Shown in pieces: positions 1 through 9,426 of a stretch of 64,000 nucleotides of DNA. The stretch is from Trichosphaerium sp. ATCC 40318. Taxonomy: Eukaryota > Discosea > Flabellinia > Trichosidae. The notes below the pieces were generated by a model. The model was given only the letters and a program-made list of their open reading frames with translations. It did no database searches and was not told the DNA's origin. Location: the NCBI GenBank assembly GCA_038496445.1, contig JALMLS010000577.1:1-64000 (forward strand). Reading direction: 5' to 3'. The position numbers and the translations under genes were made by a program. Every line of letters begins with the position of its first letter. Positions within the stretch are counted from its first letter, which is position 1.

Positions 1-1
1 T

Positions 2-1552
2 AGTGATGCCCCAACGACGTTACAACCAACGACAGCGTCACCAACGACTGTATCTCCAACATCAGCGCCACCAACGCAAATGCCATCAACTCTACCACCA
101 GTAACATCCCCACCTATGACGTTGTCTCCCACAACGTTACCACCAACGGAAGAGCCAACTGTAGCACCAACAGATCCTTCATCAGTAACAACACAAACGC
201 TGAAGACAAAGGAGAGGTTTATCTTTACGAGAAACGTGCTGCCAGAAGTTATACGTGTTTCAGATATTTTATCAAACGGACACATTGTTATTTTGACGTC
301 TGCCCAATGTAGCGTTTTTAGTATAGAAGGAACACTATCACTTGTTGCTCAGAATCACTTACAAATACTAAAGAATTACACAGGCGCCGTACCTGTTCGT
401 ATGGTGGCTTTAGCGTCTTCGAGGTTTCTTGTGTTTTTTAACTATCCTGGAGTTTTACAAGTTTTTGATGGAAGTTGTAACCCATTGACACCTCCTACTT
501 TAATTGAGGAAGACGGTACTTCCGTACAAACAACACCTAATCTACAGCTTGGTATACAGTATAATGGTAACGTTATAGTTCCTTTTGAGAAAGTTGTTGG
601 ACAAGATAAAAATAGCGAACAGGTTTTTTTTAAGATATTTAATGGATTGACACTTAACAGCATTACTGAGTCGATTCAAATTGGCGATGACGGTGATAAC
701 GAACTCAATACAGATGCTCATATAATAACACAGACTGATGATAGTTTCGTTATAGCATGGAATTGGAGAAACAAGACAGTAGAGGCTGAAAATCCTTCAA
801 GAGTTAAATTCTCCGTTTTTAACAAAAACGGACAAGAAATTATTCACAGACAATTGACGGCTTACAGCGAAACATCACCTGCCCTCGCTTTGACCCAAAC
901 AGGTTTTATGGTAGGCGAGATTAATGGAGAAGACTTGTTAGTTCTTAGATACTTCTCAAGCAAAGGAGAAGAGGACACTGCGGTTCCTGTTGTTGAACTA
1001 AAAATGTCACCTGCTTTCGGAAATCAAAAGGTTTTATCAACTCGCATCAGTGATGTATTGACATTATTCTACTATAAAGCTACAGGCTTTGATCATTATA
1101 ACGGATACTTAGTATCAGATTACGGAAGTAAGTCTCCTGAAATCGAGAAGATAATGGAAGGAGATTTTGATGAAGATGGACAAACAATACATCAAAAGTT
1201 TCGTAAAATATTCTCGATTTATGGACATGCACCTGGAAACAATGTTTTGGACGTCTTGTCAGTTGAATCCCTTTCAACCGCACCATCTGCCTTCTCTGTG
1301 GTCAATGTTACTCTCGCCCCAACATCAGTACCTAGTCAAATTCCTAGAATACCTACAGCTCAAGCTCCTTCAAGAAGCAAAGCACTTACAATTGCTTGGG
1401 GAGTTATTGGTGTTATTTCAGTATTGGCTTTTATTGCCGCTGTTCTGGCCTTTGTTATTTATTTAGTATACAAGAAATTTGGTAATCGTCAAGAAAGAAT
1501 ATACGTTTCAGCTCTTGGTGGTAACGAAGAATTACAAGACAGATTACTTTAA
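2..1552 (+). CDS. Surface glycoprotein with Pro/Thr-rich stalk and one membrane span (5' partial)
   Basis: The frame is open from the first complete codon, so the N-terminus lies outside the window. It begins with a Pro/Thr/Ser-rich stretch of PTT, SPTT and LPPT units typical of an O-glycosylated stalk. About 370 residues of beta-rich sequence without a recognised family signature follow (hydrophobic strands, several NxT/NxS sites). A second short Pro/Ser/Thr linker leads to a strong transmembrane helix (AWGVIGVISVLAFIAAVLAF) about 45 residues from the end, then a short basic tail (YKKFGNRQER). The protein is therefore a type I plasma-membrane protein with an outside domain. The repeating hydrophobic/FD-type strands could be a beta-propeller, but this is inference. 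No intron is visible in this 1.5-kb exon. It resembles the PPTTL protein at 3712-4901 only in its stalk. The ligand is unknown. Confidence 0.8.
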   Translation, partial: SDAPTTLQPTTASPTTVSPTSAPPTQMPSTLPPVTSPPMTLSPTTLPPTEEPTVAPTDPSSVTTQTLKTKERFIFTRNVLPEVIRVSDILSNGHIVILTSAQCSVFSIEGTLSLVAQNHLQILKNYTGAVPVRMVALASSRFLVFFNYPGVLQVFDGSCNPLTPPTLIEEDGTSVQTTPNLQLGIQYNGNVIVPFEKVVGQDKNSEQVFFKIFNGLTLNSITESIQIGDDGDNELNTDAHIITQTDDSFVIAWNWRNKTVEAENPSRVKFSVFNKNGQEIIHRQLTAYSETSPALALTQTGFMVGEINGEDLLVLRYFSSKGEEDTAVPVVELKMSPAFGNQKVLSTRISDVLTLFYYKATGFDHYNGYLVSDYGSKSPEIEKIMEGDFDEDGQTIHQKFRKIFSIYGHAPGNNVLDVLSVESLSTAPSAFSVVNVTLAPTSVPSQIPRIPTAQAPSRSKALTIAWGVIGVISVLAFIAAVLAFVIYLVYKKFGNRQERIYVSALGGNEELQDRLL

Positions 1553-1825
1553 AAACAAAAGTCAAAAAAAAAAACAAGAATAAACAAAATTAACTGCTGC
1601 TGATAACAGTTTTGCCTGTACCCGTCTTTAGTCTGATTAAAACCATACGATTGTAAGCATTATACAAAGGATCCTTTATCATTGTTTAAAAGATACTGTG
1701 GAACACTTGTAGCTATTTACTTGCTTGTTCTGCTTGTTTATAGTTTAGTACGACGTAAAAGTTGGCCAAGAAAAAAGAGAGAAATGCAAGGCCACATCGA
1801 AGTTTATTAGGTCAGGTAAATTCAT

Positions 1826-2508
1826 CTAATTTACGAGGTCATAAAGGTGGTCCTGAATTCTATGTTTGTTTTTTAGCATGAACTGACGATGCTTCACAAT
1901 TTTTAGAGTTGTTTCGTTTGATATCTTACCCCACTCTGGCAGTATCTTAGAAAGGTTTCTACTGGCCCACTTAATGTATCGTTCGTCGATATCATAGCTT
2001 ATGATTTCTAGAACAACAAGGAATTCTACAAAAGCAGTGAGTTTAAAAAAAAAACCCAAGGTGTGCAAATACCTATTTTTGGTGAGCTTGCTCGAATATA
2101 AGCCATCAGTACTTCCTCCATTTCCTTCATTTGATACTCGTGAACAAGTGGAAGTATTAAAACAACTAGATCATCGGTTACGGTTGTCCAGGGAGGATTC
2201 ATCGCTGCTATCAAAGCATGAACATTTTTATATTGTTTCTCCTAATGTATTAATCAAAATTCGTTTTTAACAACAACCTAAGGCCTTAAAAAACGTACCT
2301 TGAGTGTTATTTTCTTCGTTGTCCCCTCCTTCATTTCAGAAGATAACATGGCTCTAAACACTGGAGATGATTCAATCAATAATGATGATTGAACAAAAAT
2401 GCTTTTTCCCTCTACACAAATCTCTACAGGATAAGGAACTACAAAATCTCTGAGAGAACACGGTAGGGGTGTGGTAGTAGTAGATGAACTGTCTTCAGCT
2501 GTGGCCAT
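1826..2508 (-). CDS. BTB/POZ domain protein
   Basis: Three exons, 2299-2508, 2073-2241 and 1826-2025, join in frame through introns with GTACGT and GTATTT donors, giving about 190 residues. The N-terminal exon has the BTB core: VPYPVEICVEGKSIFVQSS, then LLIESSPVFRAMLSSEMKE. This is the usual 'x-V-x-V-x-G-x-x-F-x-x-H-xx-L-xx-S-x-x-F' pattern, although the normal His is Ser here. The second exon continues with helices including LLVL-type and YQMKEMEEVLMAYI, matching the BTB alpha4-alpha5 region. The third exon is helical and basic and could be a BACK-like remnant. Proteins of this kind usually dimerise and act as adaptors for cullin-3 ubiquitin ligases. That role is taken from the family, not shown here. 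The start is the first ATG (MATAEDSS), preceded by a short Ser/Thr leader. Confidence 0.8.
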
Positions 2509-2544
2509 GATAATACAATTTCGTTAATAATCGATTTATAAAAA

Positions 2545-2738
2545 GGGTCAGTTCCGAGCAAAGGAACTGGGACTTAAATAACGTGCAGAATGGAATTGAC
2601 TACTTATTAGGTGAGAAATTTTCTCTGGAGATCGTCTCAAATTACAAGACTAAATTCAAGTTACCAGTCTTTTGTGTTTACATTGAATACAGACCTGTAT
2701 TTTTTAAAAAGTCCAGTATCTGGTGCTCGGAACTGCCC
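2545..2738. repeat. Imperfect inverted repeat, possible MITE
   Basis: The left arm near 2545-2575 (GGGTCAGTTCCGAGCA, then ACTGGGACTT) is matched by the reverse complement of 2709-2738 (GGGCAGTTCCGAGCA, then ACTGGACTT). The arms are about 30 bp with a few indels, enclosing roughly 130 bp. This is the layout of a small non-autonomous DNA element between two minus-strand genes. No convincing target-site duplication was found, so it could also be an unrelated hairpin. Confidence 0.35.
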
Positions 2739-2911
2739 TCCAACTTTCTATTCGAACAAACTGGCAAAAATCTCAATTTATTAAACATAGAGAGTGTCAA
2801 GTATAGGGCTCCCCACCAACCTTCTAAAAGAGAGCGTAGAATGCCGTTAGTCTTTGGCTCAGTATCTTAGTAATGTCATAACCGAGACAACAATGCCAAC
2901 AACTGACAGTT

Positions 2912-3541
2912 TTAAATGATTTCGCCATAATGCTCATGCCACATTTTTTTGATATCTCCTTTATCATACGCAATCAACTTCACTACTCTTCCATCCTTAG
3001 CGAACTCTTTAGATTCTCCATCCGGCTTATCATCATCATACATAACACGTGTTCTTACTCCACCAGTAGTAAAATAAGTAGTTTGTACACCTTTCTTCTT
3101 ACCGAGGTTGTAAAAACACTCAAAACGCAATTGACCCGTGTTATGCCACATTCTCCATTCACCGTGCTTTTTACCCTTTTTATAGCTGAAACTAAGACGT
3201 ATCTGTCCATTATCATACCATTTAGAGTATGTACCGTCCTGTAGACCATTTTTATAGCTAGTTTCAGATAAAATAGTGCCTTCCTTATTGTACGACTTGA
3301 AACATCCGTTTTTCAGACCGTTTGTAAAGTTACCCTTCTCGCGCCTGTAAACACCATGTTCTGTGACAGATTTAACGATTTCGCCATGTTTTTGATATTT
3401 CTCGTTAAAATGCGTTGAAAAAGCAGTTTGACGGCATAGTAGAGGCCATTTAACGTATATTTTAAAGTCGTAGTCAAACATCATGTGGTATATCTCCATT
3501 GGTAATATTAAAGCAGCTGGTGCGTTCGTTTGCGTGGACAT
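2912..3541 (-). CDS. MORN_2-repeat protein with F-box-like N-terminus
   Basis: A single uninterrupted exon of 209 codons. Residues 10-50 (LILPMEIYHMMF...W..LCRQTAFS) look like a weak F-box. From about residue 65 there are five or six repeats of roughly 22-24 residues of the MORN_2 type: YKNGLQDGTYSKWYDNGQI, then YKKGKKHGEWRMWHNTGQL, with the signature G-x-x-x-G-x-x-x-x-W/Y-x-x-x-G. No signal peptide or membrane segment is seen. MORN_2 repeats are protein- or lipid-contact modules. Paired with an F-box they would suggest a ubiquitin-ligase substrate adaptor. Genes pairing an F-box with MORN_2 repeats are common in giant DNA viruses of amoebae such as marseilleviruses, and this gene lacks introns while its neighbours have them. 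Viral ancestry is possible but untested. Confidence 0.75.
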   Translation of the reverse strand: MSTQTNAPAALILPMEIYHMMFDYDFKIYVKWPLLCRQTAFSTHFNEKYQKHGEIVKSVTEHGVYRREKGNFTNGLKNGCFKSYNKEGTILSETSYKNGLQDGTYSKWYDNGQIRLSFSYKKGKKHGEWRMWHNTGQLRFECFYNLGKKKGVQTTYFTTGGVRTRVMYDDDKPDGESKEFAKDGRVVKLIAYDKGDIKKMWHEHYGEII

Positions 3542-3711
3542 AACGTTACGCTTGGTTTATTCTATTAAAATGGAGGAGGACAAGTCAGAGCACTAACTTA
3601 ACCATTCTGCTAATTTTAGTAAAACCTCACTCAATACAATCATATCATTTGGTGGAACTGCACATCAAGCTCACAGCTGAGAAGTTTATTATGTTCTTTT
3701 CCATATTGTAC

Positions 3712-4901
3712 TTACAAACCAAGACTCGCTATGAAGACAAGGCACACCAGAGTGCTGGACAAGATCAACTTTCTTGCCGATGATCGGCTTTTTGTTGGGG
3801 CAATAGTAGGTTGTGTTGGAGGTAGAGGTGTTAAAACAATCCCTGTAGGAGCTATGGTTGAGGGAGACAGAGTGGTTGGAGGCAGTGTGGTTGGAGGCAG
3901 CGTGGTTGGTGGCAGTGTGGTTGGAGGCAGAGTGGTTGGAGGCAGCGTGGTTGGAGGCAGTGTGGTTGGTGACAGCGTGGTTGGCGGCAGTGTGGTTGGT
4001 GGCAGTGTGGTTGGTGGCAGTGTGGTTGGTGGCGGTGTAGGTGGTGATGTAGTCGGTGGTAGTGTCGTCGGAGGTATTGTAGTTGGGAGTGGTGTTGTTG
4101 GCGGTGCTGTTGTTGGATTTGGCGTTGGCGGTACAGTTGTCGGTGGTGATGTAGTCGGTGGTAGTGTTGTTGGTGGTAATGTAGTCGGTGGTGGTATGTA
4201 TGAGAAAGCAACTGTAGTTGAACCAACAATCGTAGCTTGGGAAGGAACCGTAAAGCTTAAAAAACAAAAATTAGCTAATTACTGTTTTCCAAAAATAGCT
4301 AGAAAATTAACTCACGTGAACGATGTAGAATTGAATGATATGTCAGTTGGGGGGGTAGTCATATTAGATGATAAAAAAGTAAACGCTAAAACCGTGTTAG
4401 CAGCTAATGAAGTCGAAATTTAGAAAACTTCCAAGAAAAAGTTCTTTTTTGAAAATGAACTTCAAATTAGTGTTGCAATGGAAATATAGCCTATGGTTGT
4501 ACCTGTGACGACTGGTTGATCAAATACACAGGTCAAAACAATGTCACTTCCCGAAACCGTACTGGTTACAACTTGTATTGACAAAGTGAACCGCGTTAAC
4601 TCAATATTAACTATATACGTTTCACTTGTTTCTGTGCTTATATATTCTGCAGCTGTATCACTCACGTTGAAGTTTGGGTTGTTTGGTTCCACTGAGTTTG
4701 ATAGTAGATTAAATGTATTAGCTACAAACTCGCATGTGCCTGTATCACCCACACCTGATCAATATTTAGTTTTTGCGGCTTGTAGTTGCAACAAGTTAAT
4801 TGCTTTTCGTTTTCTCTGTTGTCAGCAAGCTGAACGTCATACTTACTTATTGAATATGCTATAGGGAGTAAGAAGCATATAAATACAAGGGCTTTAATCA
4901 T
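3712..4901 (-). CDS. GPI-anchored glycoprotein with PPTTL repeats
   Basis: ATG at 4901 opens a signal peptide (MIKALVFICFLLPIAYS). An intron (GTAAGTATG...GATCAG) joins in phase to an extracellular domain (GDTGTCEFVANTFNLL...). Two more introns lead through TFTVPSQATIVGS into a long run of PPTTL/SPPTT units, about 110 residues. The C-terminus is SSARKLILSSTLVCLVF followed by a hydrophobic stretch ending at TAA 3712-3714, which is a typical GPI-attachment signal. It is therefore predicted to be anchored on the outer cell surface on an O-glycosylated stalk. The other two frames of this strand and one plus-strand frame across the repeat are also open because of the repeat. They lack a signal peptide and sensible exon joins, so they were rejected. 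The globular domain has no family I recognise. Confidence 0.7.
3856..4195 (-). repeat. Coding minisatellite (PPTTL units)
   Basis: On the minus strand, about 20 tandem copies of a 15-bp unit encode PPTTL, PPTTS and close variants. The most regular part lies near 3860-4035. Tandem arrays of this kind change length readily, so the stalk length probably varies between strains. Confidence 0.8.
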
Positions 4902-5015
4902 AATGAAGGTTGTGATAAATAAACGTGAAGTATTTGAAAAAACTACAAAAAATATTCAGTATTTTTCTGTTGCAAACTACAAACATAATATCGTACTCTA
5001 CCCACAGTACATGCG

Positions 5016-8000
5016 TTAAAGAAATAGTTTATTTACGCTACCAACCGCTTGTTTAAGCTCTGCAGGCAAAGATAGAGACTTAACACCTGAAATAAGCTCA
5101 GTTTTCACTAACTTCGAGGTAAGACAGACGTAGTTGTAACGTGTCTATGAGTAGATATACTTACAGCCCCTCCTTTAAAATTACTAGACACTTCATTTTA
5201 GAGGTAATTGAGAACGATAGTTGTTTTGAGGGACTCAAATTATTTATTGTTTTTCAGCAGTTTCATCTGTTTTTAGCTATCTGAATATCATTCTTAACAT
5301 TCGTTAAGAGTCCATTCCAATCCAATGTTCTAGTACGTGCTAGAAGCTGTGGGCGATATTGAGATGTTGAAGATGCAGCATACCCTTCCCAACTCCTTTA
5401 CAAAGAAAAAAAAGTCACAAAAATGAGCACGTGGATGTTGAGAAAAAGCTTACTTTGCTGCACTTTCCAAAAGATTGACAGCTTGAGATTTAGCAGTGCT
5501 GTTTTTAGTCATCTAATTTTCTTGTGTTAGTCGCCTTCAGTAAAGATAAACAATAATGTTGTACGTCATAGAGATATAGTTGAACAGCTGCGGATATCTT
5601 ATCCGCATAGTATCTACCAACAAATCCCATTGCAGCAATATCAGTAATTGTTTCACTAAATCCAGGGTTAGTCGCAGATCAAAGGTTTTATGCTTACTTT
5701 AATTCTTGATTATTGATTGGACTTAATTTAGAAGTAAGGGTAGTTACAGCGCTTTCACAAGTTTCAGCAAATTCGTGTAAAGTCTTTGAGACTTCATCTA
5801 TTCGAGAAGTTTAATAAGTTTGTATCTCGTGTTGTTTTTTTACCTGGTGTAGTCCCTGAAGGTTTCTTGTGGTTTATAATATCTGACACCTAGTACATGA
5901 ATATATTTAGTACGGTAATATATTACCTACGATAATACGTAGTCATGGACATCAACAAGTCCAGAAGAATCCATTGTGGTACTCGAAATAAAATCATCTA
6001 TTGAAATAGTTAGAGTGGTTGAGTTTTGCTTTCAAGTTATGTCGTTAATTGTCGTGTACCAATATCACGGTATCCTCCTTTGACGTTCATACAACCCTTA
6101 CATAAATTAAGTTTAAATGATAAGCATTAAGACTATTGCAAATAACAAACCTCAACAGCCCACTCAAAATCCCAGTCTTGCCAGTGGAACTTTGTAACAA
6201 GAGGAAATATCATCGATGAAGTTTGCCAAGCCTGTACAATAAGTCATGAGATTAATATGTTACTCACATTTTAAAAAACAAGGAAAGATATCTCAAAGAA
6301 CCAATAATAAAAGCACTGTTGTACAATCTCACAACGTGTTGTGAAACCAAAACGAAAAAAAAAAAAGAACCTTTTGAAAATTTTTATAAACGTACCTTGT
6401 ACAATACTTGTGTTAATCCCACCTGTTTAACTACTGGAAACTTTGAATCCATTTCATCAGTCCAATAAGTTGACGTGGTATTTATATCATAGCCCATTTT
6501 TCCCCAGAGCATGAATTGGAACCTGGTTTATGTTTAGTTATTTTTTCTCGTGTGACATTCGTGCCATTGTTTCTTAACTTCTAATTGTCTTGGACTCTGT
6601 GGGTGTAGAGAAGCGCATTCGCGTGCCCATATATATCCATCAGAACCAAGATCGAAGCCAGTCGTTTTCTCAATAGGTAGATGAAGTAGAAATTGTTTAA
6701 CAAACTTAAGAAACAACTTATTAGTATTGAACCAAAAAAAGAACAAAAGATAAAAGGGTATCCCACTAATTTTAAAAATCATTGTGTATCACATTAATAG
6801 ATATGTAAAGCGATGGGAGAAAGAGCTAATCAGAAACGTGGATTTCTTGTAATCAGAAAAAAATACGAAACAAAAAAAAATCAAAATAATCAAATGATTC
6901 AAAATCCGTTTGAAACTTACGTCAGGATCTCCCCATCTGTATACAAATATACCATCATTACGAAGTGTCATCCATGTCTTGACTTTTGGATATTTATCCA
7001 ACTCTGGCTTTAATTTTTCCTACAGAAACAAAATTAGAAGTCATCATACAAATAACTTTTCAGAACTCCGAAATTTGTTTTTTTCTTTGTTTCTTACGCC
7101 GTAAAATGGAGGTGCTACGGATGAGTATACATGTGCATCTGAGTACTTCATACTTACTGTAAGTGGATCAGGATACTTATCGGCAAAGTCCTAAGCAAGA
7201 GTAAGAGTCAATAACTCAGTTTTGTTTCAGTTTTTTTCTGTTTTGGCTTACAGTCATAATATTATCGACTCCTCCTTCCCAAACACGGTTCATCCAAGAT
7301 ACGGTTCTATCAGGTTGTACTTTCTAAATTAGCAAGGTTAAATAAAACGTAATAATACAGAAGAAGCCTACCTTTGCATCTAAAATGCCTTCGCCGTATG
7401 TGTCCCAAATCCATTTCATTTTAGCATACTTATCTGTCCTAGCATGCATGCGTTCTCCAGGTGTTGTACCTTATGAAGATTAGTGCAAAGTAGTACGAAA
7501 AAAAACGGTGTTGTTTCTTTGATTATGTTTGAAAACACAAGAGTACCCAAGCCATAAAGATCAGGGTAAGTCAGCAATAATTGCTTAACACTTGCTCTTA
7601 GATAAGCGATTGTTTTTTCGCTTGTTTGATTTGCAGTAATTCCGTAGTGTCCTTCCGCAGCGTTCATGATTACATTCCATGTAATGAAGTAAACTTTAAC
7701 CTAAGAAAGATCGTTTAGTGTCACGTGATAACCATATGAATCGATTCTCAAATAAAACTTTTTGAATGGATTTAAGGATAGAACTTACTCCACGTTGTTT
7801 TGCGTAGCTCATAACGCTTTTCCAGAAAGTAATTTTCTCGGAGATAGATATCTTCTTTATTGTCTTGAGGTTATCCAATACATAGTTTGATACACCTTGT
7901 GGTTCACCCCACAAACCTGATTTGAAATAAATAAACGAAGATTTGAGTTTCTCTAATTTTTTTTTAGGGTACCTTGTTTGTATGTTGGAGGAATCTTACA

Positions 8001-8923
8001 CTGATCAATGTCATCTAGGGCAATGTCTGGATATTCATCTAGTTTTACCAAAGAAGGGAAAGGATGCGGTTGCCAAATCATTAAAGTATTAAAACGGTAG
8101 AGAGCAATAGTGTCAAGGTATTCAGTCCAGAAAGTCATGTCCCACATGGTCAAAATATTACTTTGAGCAGATAACCCTGTATCATCATACGAAGGTGTCC
8201 TGGCATCTTTCGTTCATATCAATGATTAATATTACTTAATGTTTAGTAACATACCCAGAGGTGCATTAAATTTGAGTCCTCGATTTTCCAGGTAAGGGTT
8301 GACAACTTTTGAAGAAACCTAGCCATTCGAGTAAAAGTGTGGACCAAGTATGCTAAGTAAGTACAGATTTCAGGTTTCCTTTGTGTCTGATTTGATCTGA
8401 GATATCGAACAGGCCGTACATACAACCTACGACGTCAATGCAATCAACTGTCTAAACACAACAACTGTTAACCTTTCGGGAAGACGGGTTTTTTTTTTTC
8501 AAAGATAAAGAAATAACGCACAACCACATGACCCGAGGTATTAATTCTAAAACCTTCCGATTTCAAACCTGTTGGGTTCTCTTTACACTTGATTCCATCT
8601 TTTTCTGGTGTACACGTGATACGAATCGACAAAAACGTTGACGAAAAATCGTTTGAGGGGTTTTTACTAACTTGTACGCCATACAATGACGTAGCCCTCT
8701 CTAAAACTTCGACGCCATACGTTAATTGTGGAACCACTTCATAAGTTACAGATAGAGAAGCCTAAATCGCTATTAACGATAGAAAAAGACGAGTTTTTCT
8801 TTTGGTTGTTATGGTTTTATTTTTCAAATGATATTTCAACTGATATTTCCGATTTACCTTTACTTCAGCGTGTACCGTCGCTACAACGAAAAAAATTAGA
8901 ATGTAATGATACTTGGCCAACAT
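5016..8923 (-). CDS. Secreted GH67-like glycosidase (alpha-glucuronidase family), intron-rich
   Basis: ATG at 8923 begins a signal peptide (MLAKYHYILIFFVVATVHAE). An N-terminal domain follows: SEGFRI...GHVVV, then GCMYGLFDISDQIR, typical of the 'GH67 N-terminal' module that precedes some carbohydrate-active enzymes. The barrel region shows RGLKFNAPLDARTPSYDD, MWDMTFWTEYLDTIALYRFN, LMIWQPHPFPS, YPDIALDDI, NAAEGHYGIT, DLYGLGTTPGERM, WMNRVWEGG, TWMTLRNDGIFVYRWGDP and GFDLGSDGYIW. It ends with a helical C-terminal region finishing at TAA 5016. About 15 introns interrupt it. The layout matches bacterial proteins annotated as alpha-glucuronidase-family glycosyl hydrolases (Bacteroidetes/Planctomycetes type), which act on uronic-acid polysaccharides. 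Substrate and catalytic acids are not assigned. It could be an ancient acquisition from bacteria. Some internal splice sites in 5100-6500 are approximate. Confidence 0.75.
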
Positions 8924-9029
8924 TTAACGGTTGGGATGTGTTATCACTTTTGAACCTAACTTAAGTATCGTGAAGTCAACTAGACAACTAGTTGTCCTAT
9001 GTACACTCGTTTACATAGTTACTTGTGCA

Positions 9030-9251
9030 ATGGCTCTTAAACTGGCCGCTTATGTTGTTATATTCTTGGTGAGTACAACTGTTTTAGGTGTTGGTGTGGG
9101 TATCGATAAGAAGTTTCTTTCACTGGTATATTTAAACTAATCACGTGGTAAGAGACGTTACGGATACTGTTTTGCTATAACATCCTGTACAAGCACTATT
9201 GGTGTTGTATTTAGAAACAATAAAGGGCTGAATGGACAATATAATTGCTAG
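9030..9251 (+). CDS. Possible small secreted Cys-containing peptide
   Basis: ATG at 9030 opens a convincing signal peptide (MALKLAAYVVIFLVSTTVLG). If a 27-nt GT-AG segment (GTATATTTAAACTAAT...GGTAAG) is removed after codon SL, the frame continues in phase into RRYGYCFAITSCTSTIGVV and ends QYNC-TAG at 9249-9251, giving about 64 residues with three cysteines. Without that very short intron the frame stops at YLN. There is no homology to lean on, so this is a tentative call. Confidence 0.3.
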
Positions 9252-9426
9252 CAACTGGTTGTGCTACCAAATCTACAATGAACAAATTCCAAAGTTAGGT
9301 TGAGCAAAGGAAAACTGAATAGTTGCATAACTGCTTAACTTAACAAAGCACAACGCCAAGAGTAGCTTCACAGTCGAAAATCTAGTTACAGTACTAGAGA
9401 CTGTTTTTGATCCGAAAGGCGTTAAA

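Noticed and set aside
2583-2870. Plus-strand 95-codon frame
   Set aside because: Overlaps the inverted repeat, has no domain, and sits in the spacer between two minus-strand genes.
3689-4267. Minus-strand frames of NHTAT and QPHCHQ repeats
   Set aside because: Other frames of the same PPTTL minisatellite, with no splice-consistent start or end.
3731-4423. Plus-strand 230-codon frame of VVGGS repeats
   Set aside because: Antisense of the PPTTL repeat. The minus strand has the signal peptide, phase-consistent introns and GPI signal.
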